Origin: Actinomycetota bacterium
GTDB taxonomy: Bacteria; Actinomycetota; Actinomycetes; Nanopelagicales; Nanopelagicaceae
Assembly (NCBI GenBank): GCA_009699165.1
Contig: WLOR01000065.1
Span: 1-8,366, forward strand
Direction of reading: 5' to 3'
DNA: 8,366 bases
In this document: positions 1 through 6,956 of the stretch, piece after piece
How the letters are laid out: the number at the start of each line of letters is the position of its first letter
Position numbering within the stretch: position 1 is the first letter of the stretch
Made by a program: the position numbers and the translations under genes
Notes under the pieces: model-generated
The model's database searches: none
Seen by the model: only the letters and a program-made list of their open reading frames with translations
What the model was told of the DNA's origin: nothing

Positions 1-1
1 A

Positions 2-322
2 ATGTGTGCACTCTTATCCGGCATCGCTTCGATTCCCAATGGCTACTCCCCTCCTCCTGATGCGGGAGTCTGGGGTGTAGTAGTTTTCACAGCCGTCTTT
101 GCAACCGCCGTGGCTTTTATCATTCAAACTTGGGCACAAGCGCACATGAGTTCAACTAAGGTCGCAGTCATACTTACTATGGAAGTCGTTTTTGCAGCGA
201 TTTTTGCTATCGTCTTTGCTGGAGAACGTTTAACTCTGCAAAATTCAATCGGAGGAATACTTGTCGTGATTGCCATGTATTTGATTGTCATGAAAGATGT
301 AGGCTCTGAACATGGCAATTGA
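2..322 (+). CDS. DMT/EamA-family permease, C-terminal part (5' end outside window)
   Basis: This is the last 106 or so codons of an inner-membrane drug/metabolite-transporter (EamA) permease. The frame is open to the window edge, so the first visible ATG is probably internal; full members have about 290-300 residues and ten helices. In the visible residues, three hydrophobic helices lie at about 24-44, 54-73 and 82-97. A glutamate in the second helix ([11 protein letters not shown]) and the following GERLT loop are typical of the last EamA repeat. The tail is short and hydrophilic. The stop codon lies inside the next gene: the threonine aldolase ATG is 11 nt upstream of the stop, so the two are probably co-transcribed and translationally coupled. 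EamA proteins export amino acids and other metabolites (RhtA exports threonine/homoserine). The substrate here cannot be read from the sequence; a link to threonine or glycine is only suggested by the neighbour. Confidence 0.88.
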   Translation: MCALLSGIASIPNGYSPPPDAGVWGVVVFTAVFATAVAFIIQTWAQAHMSSTKVAVILTMEVVFAAIFAIVFAGERLTLQNSIGGILVVIAMYLIVMKDVGSEHGN

Positions 323-1346
323 CCTTCGCTCAGATACCGTAACCCAGCCTTCGAAAGGGATGCGCGATGCGATTGCATCCGCGCCTGTGGGCGATGATGT
401 ATACGGTGATGATCCAACTGTTAACTCCCTCGAAGAGCGTGTAGCGCAACTATTTGGCAAAGAGGCAGGTCTGTTTGCTCCCACTGGTTCATTAGCAAAT
501 CAATTAGCGATTCGGATGCTAGTGGCCCCAGGTGAAGAGCTTCTCGCAGAGACGAACTCGCACATCGTCAGAGCAGAGCTCGGAGCAGCGGCAGTCTTTA
601 GTGGGATCACCACTCGTACGTGGCCCGGCGAGCATGGATTATTAAAAGCATCAGATGCCCTTGAAATCGCGCGGCCAAATTCAGGTCCATACCTAGTATC
701 TACAACTGCGATTGCTGTAGAAAATACGCATAACTTTGGTGGTGGAACTGTTCAACCCATCAGTGAAATCGCTGCACTTCGTAAAGGTGCAGATGAATTG
801 GGCCTTACACTTCACCTAGATGGTGCTCGTATTTGGAACGCCCACGTTGCGAGTGGGATTGCACTTAGCGAATATGGCAAATACTTCGACACGATAAGTG
901 TGTGCCTTTCAAAAGGACTTGGTGCACCGGTTGGCTCAATTATGATCTCGACCAAAGAACGAGTTACTAAAGCGCGGGTATGGCGCAAACGCTACGGCGC
1001 TGGAATGCGACAAGTCGGGGTGTTAGCAGCGGCCGGTCACTACGCCCTTGATAATAATATTGAACGTTTAGCCGATGATCATCGTCGAGCAAAAGAGCTG
1101 GCAGTTGCAATCGCTGCGATTGATTCACGCCTTATTGACCCAGCAACAGTCACTACAAATATCGTAGGGTTGGATTTAGCCAGCAGTTCGCTATCTGCCA
1201 GTGAATTTGCACAACGTTGCCGTGATTCTGGTTTATGGCTTAGCGCCCTTGGACCAAAGTATGTTCGATTGGTAACTCACATGGATTTTGATGATGCACA
1301 ACAAGAACAGGCAGTAGAGATTTTAAAGAAATCCTTCGTGGCCTAA
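312..1346 (+). CDS. ltaE: Low-specificity L-threonine aldolase (PLP enzyme)
   Basis: It cleaves L-threonine/allo-threonine to glycine and acetaldehyde in the cytoplasm, using pyridoxal phosphate (fold type I, beta-eliminating lyase family). The 344 residues match the usual length of about 330-350. Visible motifs are the N-terminal [10 protein letters not shown] (5-14), a glycine-containing PTGSLANQ cofactor loop (57-64), His84 in NSHIVRAE (expected to stack on the PLP ring), [10 protein letters not shown] (168-177) with Asp170 and Arg173, the Schiff-base lysine Lys201 in [12 protein letters not shown], and a C-terminal Arg319 in YVRLVTH that would bind the substrate carboxylate. The start ATG is fixed by the family N-terminus, which begins immediately before the DLRSDT motif. 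It overlaps the upstream permease gene by 11 nt, and no strong Shine-Dalgarno is seen, so coupled translation is likely. Its 3' end overlaps the convergent methyltransferase gene by 24 nt. The family call is firm; stereospecificity and physiological substrate are not determined. Confidence 0.95.
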   Translation: MAIDLRSDTVTQPSKGMRDAIASAPVGDDVYGDDPTVNSLEERVAQLFGKEAGLFAPTGSLANQLAIRMLVAPGEELLAETNSHIVRAELGAAAVFSGITTRTWPGEHGLLKASDALEIARPNSGPYLVSTTAIAVENTHNFGGGTVQPISEIAALRKGADELGLTLHLDGARIWNAHVASGIALSEYGKYFDTISVCLSKGLGAPVGSIMISTKERVTKARVWRKRYGAGMRQVGVLAAAGHYALDNNIERLADDHRRAKELAVAIAAIDSRLIDPATVTTNIVGLDLASSSLSASEFAQRCRDSGLWLSALGPKYVRLVTHMDFDDAQQEQAVEILKKSFVA

Positions 1347-1796
1347 AAGCCACTCTTTCTTATCTACGCCATATGCATAGTTTCCAAGAGCTCCGCCAGT
1401 TTTAACTATTCGATGGCACGGAACTACGAGCATGATTGCATTGTTTGCACAGGCAGATCCCGCAGCTCTTACTGCTGCAGGTGAGCCTGCTTTTTCTGCT
1501 AAATCAGCATAGGAAATAACTTTTCCGGCAATTACTTTGCGCATGGACTTCCATGCCGCTTGCGAAAAAGTAGCACCCGGCTGGCGGACTTTAATCGCAT
1601 TAATGGCCGATAGATCACCGTCAAAGTAATCTGAAATCAAATCAGATATGACTGTAATATTTCTAACAGTCTTGATTTCTTGATTTACTTTAAAAGCAGA
1701 GATTGTAGAAAGATTCGCACCAATGAGTACTTGATCATCTGCTAATAAGTTGAGTGTTCCAATGGGAGTCTTGAAGGAAGTAACTAGAAAAGACAC
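1323..1796 (-). CDS. ogt: Methylated-DNA--protein-cysteine S-methyltransferase (O6-alkylguanine repair)
   Basis: This suicide DNA-repair protein transfers the alkyl group from O6-alkylguanine to its own cysteine. With the GTG start chosen here it has 157 residues, normal for the Ogt/MGMT family. The N-terminal half is the degenerate RNase-H-like domain (FKTPIGTLNLLADD). The C-terminal half is the DNA-binding/active-site domain: SYADLAEKAGSPAAVRAAGSA holds the helix-turn-helix and its arginine finger, ANN supplies the hinge asparagine, and VVPCHRIV carries the acceptor Cys127. The C-terminal GHEG fits the usual end. The frame is open further upstream to a TTG at 1832 inside the DAHP synthase gene, but those extra 12 residues are not family-like. 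The GTG at 1796 starts 10 nt after the aroG stop, lacks a Shine-Dalgarno, and has TAATTT 7 nt before it. It may be co-transcribed with aroG or have its own leaderless start. There is no AdaA-like domain. The start codon is the uncertain part. Confidence 0.92.
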   Translation of the reverse strand: MSFLVTSFKTPIGTLNLLADDQVLIGANLSTISAFKVNQEIKTVRNITVISDLISDYFDGDLSAINAIKVRQPGATFSQAAWKSMRKVIAGKVISYADLAEKAGSPAAVRAAGSACANNAIMLVVPCHRIVKTGGALGNYAYGVDKKEWLLGHEGFL

Positions 1797-1806
1797 ATGG
1801 AATAAA

Positions 1807-3153
1807 TTAGCGGTCGCGCAACATTTCAGCAACTAAAAATGCAAGCTCGAGTGATTGCGCATGATTTAGTCGCGGATCACAGGCGCTCTCATAGCGTGTC
1901 GCTAAATCCTCATGTGAGATTTTTTCGCCACCGCCAACACACTCGGTGACATCATCACCTGTGAGTTCGATATGGACTCCGCCTGGATGTGTGCCAAGTG
2001 CTTTGTGGACCTCAAAAAAGCCTTTCACTTCATCCATGACATCATCAAAGCTACGAGTCTTATATCCTGTTGGTGCTTCATAGGTATTTCCATGCATGGG
2101 ATCACAGACCCACAGGACTTTTGCACCAGACTTTGTTACGCCATCAACTAGGGCAGGTAGAGCCTGGCGAATCGTGCCGGCACCCATGCGTGTAATAAAG
2201 GTGAGGCGTCCTGGTTCGCGTTCTGGATCTAACTTATCAATTAACGCTAAGGCATCATCAACAGTTGATTTAGGTCCTAGCTTTACTCCGATTGGATTAC
2301 GAACTTTGGATGCAAAATCAACGTGAGCACCATCTAATTGGCGAGTTCGCTCCCCAATCCAAATGAAGTGACCAGAAACATCATAAGGATTTCCCGTTCG
2401 GGAATCGATACGCGTGAGCGCCTTCTCGTACTCCAAAATGAGTGCTTCGTGACTTGAGAAGAAATCAACAGACTTAAATGACTCAGGATCTACACCTGCC
2501 GACTTCATAAATGCAAGTGCGCGTCCGATTTCATTTGCCATTTGCTCGTAACGCACACCGACTGATGAATCACGGATAAAACCTTTGTTCCATTCGTGTA
2601 CTTGGCGGAGATCTGCAAATCCACCTTGAGTAAATGCTCGTACTAAGTTCAATGTTGCCGCAGAAGTGTTGTACACGCGCACTAACCGATGTGGATCTGG
2701 TGTACGAGAACTTTCTGTGAACTCGAGATCATTAACTGCATCTCCGCGATATGCGGGCAGAGTCACATCGCCACGCGTCTCCATGTCGTTAGATCGTGGC
2801 TTAGCAAACTGCCCAGCCATGCGACCAACTTTTACAACTGGAAGACTCGAGTGATACTGCAAAACAGCTGCCATCTGCAAAATAGTCTTTATTCGATTAC
2901 GGATCGAATCAGCTGTTGCTGCAGCAAATGTCTCTGCACAATCTCCACCTTGCAGCCAGAAAGCTTTACCGTCTGCGGCTAATGCGATTCGTGCTTTCAG
3001 GTCATCGCATTCGCCAGCAAAGACCAATGGTGGAAAAGATTTAAGCTCTGACACCGCAGCTTTTATGGCTGGACCATCCGGGCCCCCAGGCCAGTTAGGT
3101 TGCTGGGCAGCGATTAATCCAGGCGTAAAGAGCGAATCAAGAGATGAGTTCAT
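1807..3153 (-). CDS. aroG: Class II 3-deoxy-D-arabino-heptulosonate 7-phosphate synthase
   Basis: This is the first committed enzyme of the shikimate pathway: it condenses PEP with erythrose 4-phosphate to DAHP and phosphate, in the cytoplasm. The 448 residues match the class II (plant/mycobacterial) family. The metal ligands known for M. tuberculosis AroG (Cys87, His369, Glu411, Asp441) fall at Cys72 (GGDCAE), His354 (DPMHGNT), Glu396 (HIELTGDD) and Asp426 (ACDPRLN), all with the same offset of 15. The PEP/phosphate-binding residues also keep that offset: Arg111 (VGRMAGQFAKPR), Arg269 (GERTR), Lys291 (GVKLGPK) and Arg322 (TRMGAG). The N-terminal segment is about 15 residues shorter than in M. 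tuberculosis; that region carries feedback-inhibition contacts there, so regulation may differ. The ATG at 3153 lacks a Shine-Dalgarno but has TACTCT 7 nt upstream, suggesting leaderless transcription. It lies 42 nt after the phosphofructokinase stop and just before the methyltransferase gene, on the same strand. Confidence 0.97.
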   Translation of the reverse strand: MNSSLDSLFTPGLIAAQQPNWPGGPDGPAIKAAVSELKSFPPLVFAGECDDLKARIALAADGKAFWLQGGDCAETFAAATADSIRNRIKTILQMAAVLQYHSSLPVVKVGRMAGQFAKPRSNDMETRGDVTLPAYRGDAVNDLEFTESSRTPDPHRLVRVYNTSAATLNLVRAFTQGGFADLRQVHEWNKGFIRDSSVGVRYEQMANEIGRALAFMKSAGVDPESFKSVDFFSSHEALILEYEKALTRIDSRTGNPYDVSGHFIWIGERTRQLDGAHVDFASKVRNPIGVKLGPKSTVDDALALIDKLDPEREPGRLTFITRMGAGTIRQALPALVDGVTKSGAKVLWVCDPMHGNTYEAPTGYKTRSFDDVMDEVKGFFEVHKALGTHPGGVHIELTGDDVTECVGGGEKISHEDLATRYESACDPRLNHAQSLELAFLVAEMLRDR

Positions 3154-3160
3154 GAGGATA

Positions 3161-3166
3161 AGAGTA
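3161..3166 (-). promoter_or_regulatory. Candidate -10 element for leaderless aroG transcript
   Basis: On the minus strand TACTCT (TAnnnT, the actinobacterial -10 pattern) ends 7 nt before the aroG ATG at 3153. No purine-rich Shine-Dalgarno lies in between (the spacer reads TATCCTC). A start at or next to the A of the ATG would give a leaderless mRNA. I see no convincing -35 at 16-19 nt. The motif is degenerate, so the call is tentative. Confidence 0.4.
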
Positions 3167-3170
3167 GAGA

Positions 3171-3200
3171 GTTAACTGGTCATCGCGAGATGCGATTAAC
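3171..3200 (-). repeat. Imperfect hairpin between pfp and aroG
   Basis: An inverted repeat spans the pfp stop codon and the start of the 42-nt spacer. GTTAA (3171-3175) pairs with TTAAC (3196-3200), and CATC (3181-3184) pairs with GATG (3189-3192) around a 4-nt loop, with an asymmetric internal loop between the two stems. There is no U-run after it on the minus strand, so it does not fit a classical intrinsic terminator. It might partly separate pfp and aroG transcripts or stabilise a 3' end, or be chance. Confidence 0.3.
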
Positions 3201-4221
3201 CAAAGAAAATCTCTGCCTCCTGATAGCGCTCTAGTGGTACAAGTTTTAGCTTCTCAGTTGCCGAGGCAAGTGGGACGCGGACAATATCTGTTCCATGTAG
3301 TGCAACCATCTTTCCCCAGTCGCCTTCATGAGCTGCAGTAATTGCCTGTAAACCAAAGCGAGTAGCCAAAACACGGTCAAATGCCGTTGGAGTTCCACCA
3401 CGCTGAATGTGTCCAAGGACAGAGGTACGAGCCTCTTTACCAGTCTTTGCCTCAATCTCTTGGGCAAGCCAGTCACCAATACCTGCAAGCTTGACGTGTC
3501 CAAATGAATCAAGACTCTGATCCTTAACCGCCATATCGCCATCTTGTGGAATTGCGCCTTCTGCAATAACGATAATCGGTGCGTAATGAGATTTGAAGCG
3601 AGACTCTACCCACTCACAGACTTTGTCTACAGAGAACTTTTGCTCTGGAATCAAAATACATGCAGCACCGCCAGCTAAACCGGCATGTAGTGCAATCCAA
3701 CCTGCATGTCGTCCCATAACCTCAACGATTAAAGCTCGGTGGTGCGACTCAGCCGTGGTGTGCAGGCGGTCAATTGCCTCAACTGCAATGTTTACTGCAG
3801 TATCAAAGCCAAATGTGTAGTCAGTATTATCTAAATCATTGTCAATTGTCTTTGGAACGCCAACGACTTTAACTCCGAGTGAGTCAAGCTTTGTTGCAAC
3901 ACCTAGTGTGTCTTCGCCGCCGATTGCAATGAGTGCATCAATTCCAGCTTTTGCTAAATTATCTTTAATCTTTTCTACGCCGCCCTCAATTTTGAATGGG
4001 TTTGTACGTGATGAACCAAGAATCGTTCCTCCACGTGGCAATATGCCTCGAGTAGTTTCAAGGGTAAGCGGCATCGTTATTCCCTCAAGTGGGCCTTTCC
4101 ATCCATCCCGAAAACCAACAAACTCGTGACCGTACTCTTTTACGCCTTTACGGACGACTGCACGGATAACAGCATTTAGACCTGGGCAATCTCCACCACC
4201 AGTAAGCACACCAATACGCAT
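3196..4221 (-). CDS. pfp: 6-phosphofructokinase, probably pyrophosphate-dependent
   Basis: It phosphorylates fructose 6-phosphate to fructose 1,6-bisphosphate in glycolysis, cytoplasmically. The 341 residues match actinobacterial PfkA/Pfp. Motifs in order: GGGDCPGLNAVIR (8-20, donor-phosphate loop), GGEDT (101-105), PKTIDNDLD (123-131) with catalytic base Asp127, EVMGRHAGW (167-175), IAEGA (219-223) and GHIQRGGTPTAFDR (270-283). Donor choice in this family tracks two positions: ATP enzymes have Gly at the first (and usually also Gly at the second), while PPi enzymes have Asp and Lys. Here they are Asp104 and Lys124, so PPi is the predicted phosphoryl donor, which would make the step readily reversible. 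This is established family knowledge applied to this sequence, not proof. I chose the ATG at 4221 because GGAG sits 6 nt upstream and MRIGVLTGGGD is the family N-terminus; a GTG at 4233 in frame would add four residues. It diverges from xylB and precedes aroG by 42 nt. Confidence 0.93.
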   Translation of the reverse strand: MRIGVLTGGGDCPGLNAVIRAVVRKGVKEYGHEFVGFRDGWKGPLEGITMPLTLETTRGILPRGGTILGSSRTNPFKIEGGVEKIKDNLAKAGIDALIAIGGEDTLGVATKLDSLGVKVVGVPKTIDNDLDNTDYTFGFDTAVNIAVEAIDRLHTTAESHHRALIVEVMGRHAGWIALHAGLAGGAACILIPEQKFSVDKVCEWVESRFKSHYAPIIVIAEGAIPQDGDMAVKDQSLDSFGHVKLAGIGDWLAQEIEAKTGKEARTSVLGHIQRGGTPTAFDRVLATRFGLQAITAAHEGDWGKMVALHGTDIVRVPLASATEKLKLVPLERYQEAEIFFG

Positions 4222-4227
4222 TTTTAA

Positions 4228-4231
4228 CTCC
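4228..4231 (-). promoter_or_regulatory. Shine-Dalgarno of pfp (decides start)
   Basis: GGAG on the minus strand lies 6 nt before the ATG at 4221. It overlaps the alternative in-frame GTG at 4233, which would leave no room for this ribosome site. This supports the 341-residue product over the 345-residue one. It is one of the few clear Shine-Dalgarno sequences in the window. Confidence 0.65.
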
Positions 4232-4261
4232 ACTACGAAAGATTCATTGATGCAGGGCCAT

Positions 4262-4269
4262 GAATATTC
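4262..4269. repeat. Perfect 8-bp palindrome in pfp-xylB spacer
   Basis: GAATATTC is a perfect palindrome in the divergent pfp-xylB spacer, about 40 bp from the pfp start and 46 bp from the xylB start. It could be half of a regulator site or a chance AT-rich palindrome. A second inverted repeat lies at 4291-4303 in the same spacer. Confidence 0.25.
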
Positions 4270-4279
4270 GCCCCACCTG

Positions 4280-4309
4280 TGGTCAACGCTGACTGGGACA
4301 GTCTAGCCT
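4280..4309 (+). promoter_or_regulatory. Candidate leaderless promoter of xylB
   Basis: TGGTCA (4280-4285, four of six matches to TTGACA) is followed after 18 nt by TAGCCT (4304-4309, TAnnnT). The hexamer ends 6 nt before the ATG at 4316, so the expected transcription start coincides with the A of the start codon. No Shine-Dalgarno is present. On the other strand the same bases read TTGACC (4281-4286), a possible -35 for pfp, but I find no well-spaced -10 there. Confidence 0.45.
4291..4303. promoter_or_regulatory. Inverted repeat in xylB promoter, candidate operator
   Basis: GACTG (4291-4295) and CAGTC (4299-4303) form a perfect inverted repeat around a GGA spacer. It lies between the proposed -35 and -10 of xylB and abuts the -10, a position where a bound repressor would block RNA polymerase. 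Sugar-kinase genes are often controlled by LacI, GntR, DeoR or ROK regulators. None is encoded in this window, so the cognate protein is unknown and the site is inference. Confidence 0.35.
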
Positions 4310-4315
4310 TGCGAT

Positions 4316-5725
4316 ATGGGAAATCGACAAATCATCGCCGGCGTGGATTCATCGACTCAATCAGTAAAAGTAGTAATCCGTGATGCCAATACCGGCGAAC
4401 TTCTTAGGCAGGGTCGGTCCTGGCACCCTGAGGGTACGCAAGTTGATCCTGTCCACTGGAAAAATGCCCTTGATGCTGCAATCCACAATGCTGGTGGCTT
4501 AGAGGATGTCGCAGCAATATCAATAGCTGGACAGCAACATGGAATGGTTGCAATTGATTCCCAAGGCGAAGTTATCCGCCCTGCAATCTTGTGGAATGAC
4601 ACTCGTTCGGCGCAAGCCGCCTTAGATTTAAATAGGGAGGCAGGTGGCGATATTGAGATTGCGAGAAAAGTTGGTTCGGTTTTAGTGGCATCTTTTACAG
4701 CATCAAAACTACGCTGGTTGGCCGATAACGAGCCAGACAATGCCATGCGAATTGCCGCGATTGCACTCCCCCATGATTGGTTGTCATGGCAGCTACAAGG
4801 CGGAAAAGATTTAGAAAAGATTTTTACCGATAGAAGTGATGCATCTGGAACTGGATACTTTGATCCAACTACTTCACATTATCGAGAAGATATCGTGCGC
4901 CTTGCATTAAGACATGACTTAGAGATTTCATTACCAACAATAATATCTCCCGCAAAGTTTGGTGGATTTACTCAATCAGGTCTTCCAATAGCTGCAGGTG
5001 CTGGAGACAATGCAGCGGCAGCACTTGGAGTTCAAGCTCAACCCGGTGATGTCATAGTTTCACTTGGGACAAGCGGTACGGCCTTTGGTGTATCGGATAC
5101 GCCAACTCATGATTCAAGTGGAGCAGTCGCAGGATTTGCCGATGCAACCGGTCGATACTTACCGTTAGTCTGCACACTTAATGCAGCAAGAATTCTGGAT
5201 GCCGCAACAAGAATTCTAGGAAAGACTCATAACGAAGTTGGTGAACTTGCATTGTTATCACCCGCGGGTGCTAATGGCTTAACTCTTTTGCCGTATTTTG
5301 AGGGAGAACGCACACCTAATCGCCCCAATGCAACTGGTGTCTTTGCTGGAATGAATCTTAAAAACTCAAATCCCTCTGATTTCGCCAGAGCGATGATTGA
5401 AGGAATGCTGTGCGGATTGGCCGATGCCGTCCATGCACTCGTGGAATTAGGAGTGCAAGTAAATCGAATTGTATTAATTGGAGGTGCTGCCAAAAACCCT
5501 GCAATTCCCATTATCGCCAGCGCTGTCTTTGGGCGACCAGTAGTCGTTCCGCCACCAAGTGAATACGTTGCAGATGGCGCTGCTAAACAAGCTGCATGGG
5601 CATTACTTGGGACCATGCCAATGTGGCACAGCGGTGATACTTCGAAATTTACTACTACAGCAACTCCGCATGTAATGGATCGCTATCGAACTCTGCGAGA
5701 TAGCACCGTAGGATGGAAAAGTTAA
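4316..5725 (+). CDS. xylB: Xylulokinase-type FGGY carbohydrate kinase
   Basis: It is an ATP-dependent kinase expected to convert D-xylulose to xylulose 5-phosphate for the pentose phosphate pathway. The 469 residues fit the FGGY family (two actin-like domains). The N-terminal domain starts with AGVDSSTQSVKVV (8-20, phosphate-binding loop), then SIAGQQHGMVAID (69-81) and LWNDTRS (92-98), the xylulokinase-type substrate-binding segments, then DRSDASGTGYFD (172-183). The catalytic base is Asp231 in AGAGDNAAAALG. The C-terminal nucleotide domain has SLGTSGTAFG (249-258), LPYFEGERTPNRP (325-337) and the LIGGAAKNP loop (387-395). GQQHG and the GERTP segment favour xylulokinase over glycerol or ribulose kinase, but FGGY specificity is not certain from motifs. 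The gene stands alone between divergent pfp and convergent glgC, with no xylose isomerase or sugar transporter in view. The start ATG directly precedes the conserved N-terminal strand and follows a TAGCCT hexamer by 6 nt. Confidence 0.9.
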   Translation: MGNRQIIAGVDSSTQSVKVVIRDANTGELLRQGRSWHPEGTQVDPVHWKNALDAAIHNAGGLEDVAAISIAGQQHGMVAIDSQGEVIRPAILWNDTRSAQAALDLNREAGGDIEIARKVGSVLVASFTASKLRWLADNEPDNAMRIAAIALPHDWLSWQLQGGKDLEKIFTDRSDASGTGYFDPTTSHYREDIVRLALRHDLEISLPTIISPAKFGGFTQSGLPIAAGAGDNAAAALGVQAQPGDVIVSLGTSGTAFGVSDTPTHDSSGAVAGFADATGRYLPLVCTLNAARILDAATRILGKTHNEVGELALLSPAGANGLTLLPYFEGERTPNRPNATGVFAGMNLKNSNPSDFARAMIEGMLCGLADAVHALVELGVQVNRIVLIGGAAKNPAIPIIASAVFGRPVVVPPPSEYVADGAAKQAAWALLGTMPMWHSGDTSKFTTTATPHVMDRYRTLRDSTVGWKS

Positions 5726-5728
5726 CTT
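5719..5728. repeat. 10-bp palindrome at xylB/glgC convergent junction
   Basis: AAGTTAACTT is a perfect palindrome covering the xylB stop codon and reaching into that of glgC. The two stops are separated by a single base. There is no loop for a transcript hairpin and no GC-rich stem, so it does not resemble an intrinsic terminator. No separate terminator is visible for either gene. Confidence 0.3.
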
Positions 5729-6950
5729 AGTTTGTTACTCGAACACCTTTGCCAACTACGATTACTCCGCCTGGACTAATCGTAAATCGTTGACGGTCTC
5801 GCTCTAAATCAACGCCGATTTGTGCACCTGGCTCAACAAACACGTTTTTATCGAGGATTGCATTTCTGATAATCGCCTTATCGCCAATATGTACTGAAGG
5901 CATCAGCACAGAACCCTCAATCAAGGCTCCACTACCTACTGAAACGTCGTAAGAAACAACCGAGTTATGCAATATTCCACCTGAGATGATGGTTCCTGCA
6001 CCAACAATTGAGTCATGAGCGGCTCCACCCTCGCTAAATTTTGCAGGTGGAAGTGAAGGCGGATTAGTAAGTAAAGGCCAGTCGCGGTTATAGAGATTAA
6101 AAATAGGATGCACTGAGACCAAGTCCATATGCGCGTCGTAGTAAGCATCGATAGAGCCAACATCACGCCAATAGCCCTTATCGCGATCGGTCTCTCCCGG
6201 TACAACGTTATGAGCAAAGTCGTAGACTTTTGCAACACCGTTGTTCGTTAGAAATGGAATGATATTTGCGCCTAAATCGTGACGGGATTCAATATCCTCG
6301 GCATCGATGATTAGAGCCTCCTCCATGACATCACGTTTGAAAATATAATTACCCATCGAGACAAGACACAAATCTGGGTGCCCCGGCATCGCTGGTGGAT
6401 TAGCTGGTTTTTCATGGAAAGCTTTAATTGTTATTCCGTCATCGGCTAATTCAATAACACCAAACTCATGTGCCTCAGAACGTGGCATTCGTATCGCCGC
6501 AACAGTTACTCCTGCGCCAGACTCTACGTGTTGCTCAAACATCTGACCTGGATCCATACGGTAGACGTGATCTGCACCGAAAACCAAAACATGCTTTGGA
6601 TTTTCATCGTGAATCAAGTTGAAGTTTTGCAATATTGCATCGGCGCTACCGGTATACCAGCGCGGACCCAACCGCTGCTGAGCAGGAACTGGCGTGATGT
6701 AGTTACCCAGCAGAGCAGACATTCGCCATGTAGTTGTGATGTGCCTATCGAGTGAGTGAGATTTGTACTGGGTTAATACCGCGATTTTAAGCATGTTGGC
6801 ATTTACCAAATTGGAAAGTACAAAATCAATCAATCGGTATGAACCACCGAATGGAACCGCGGGCTTGGCCCGATCGGCTGTTAAGGGCATTAATCGCTTA
6901 CCTTCACCGCCGGCAAGGACTATGCCTAGCGGGAGTTTAAGTTTTGCCAT
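5727..6950 (-). CDS. glgC: Glucose-1-phosphate adenylyltransferase (ADP-glucose pyrophosphorylase)
   Basis: It makes ADP-glucose and PPi from ATP and glucose 1-phosphate, the controlled step of bacterial glycogen synthesis. The 407 residues match GlgC. The N-terminal nucleotidyltransferase domain holds [16 protein letters not shown] (9-24), the pyrophosphorylase signature, then AKPAVPFGG (28-36) with Lys29 at the site implicated in activator binding in E. coli GlgC (Lys39). Further motifs are WYTGSADA (98-105), [10 protein letters not shown] (124-133) with Asp127 as catalytic metal-binding residue, FHEKP (178-182) with Lys181 for glucose 1-phosphate, and [11 protein letters not shown] (260-270). 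The C-terminal left-handed beta-helix runs from about 300 to 400. Allosteric control by sugar phosphates is expected from the family but effectors cannot be read here. It is divergent from glgA over 46 nt, the arrangement seen for mycobacterial glgC and glgM. The ATG at 6950 has no Shine-Dalgarno; TATCGT lies 6 nt upstream. Confidence 0.97.
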   Translation of the reverse strand: MAKLKLPLGIVLAGGEGKRLMPLTADRAKPAVPFGGSYRLIDFVLSNLVNANMLKIAVLTQYKSHSLDRHITTTWRMSALLGNYITPVPAQQRLGPRWYTGSADAILQNFNLIHDENPKHVLVFGADHVYRMDPGQMFEQHVESGAGVTVAAIRMPRSEAHEFGVIELADDGITIKAFHEKPANPPAMPGHPDLCLVSMGNYIFKRDVMEEALIIDAEDIESRHDLGANIIPFLTNNGVAKVYDFAHNVVPGETDRDKGYWRDVGSIDAYYDAHMDLVSVHPIFNLYNRDWPLLTNPPSLPPAKFSEGGAAHDSIVGAGTIISGGILHNSVVSYDVSVGSGALIEGSVLMPSVHIGDKAIIRNAILDKNVFVEPGAQIGVDLERDRQRFTISPGGVIVVGKGVRVTN

Positions 6951-6956
6951 GTGCTA

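Noticed and set aside
3171..3200. Hairpin after pfp as a rho-independent terminator
   Set aside because: Short, interrupted stem and no U-run on the minus strand; kept only as an imperfect inverted repeat.
3246..3566. 106-codon open frame overlapping pfp on the same strand in another frame
   Set aside because: The pfp frame carries all family motifs through this region, and this alternative frame has none. There is no frameshift in pfp.
4357..4746. 129-codon open frame on the minus strand inside xylB
   Set aside because: Lies wholly within a gene with clear FGGY motifs on the other strand; its translation shows no recognisable domain or membrane pattern.
5227..5616. 129-codon open frame on the minus strand inside xylB
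   Set aside because: Antisense to the conserved nucleotide domain of xylB; proline/alanine/serine-rich translation without any motif, as expected from a shadow frame.
6468..6755. 95-codon open frame on the plus strand inside glgC
   Set aside because: Antisense to conserved GlgC motifs; no motif and no convincing ribosome site.
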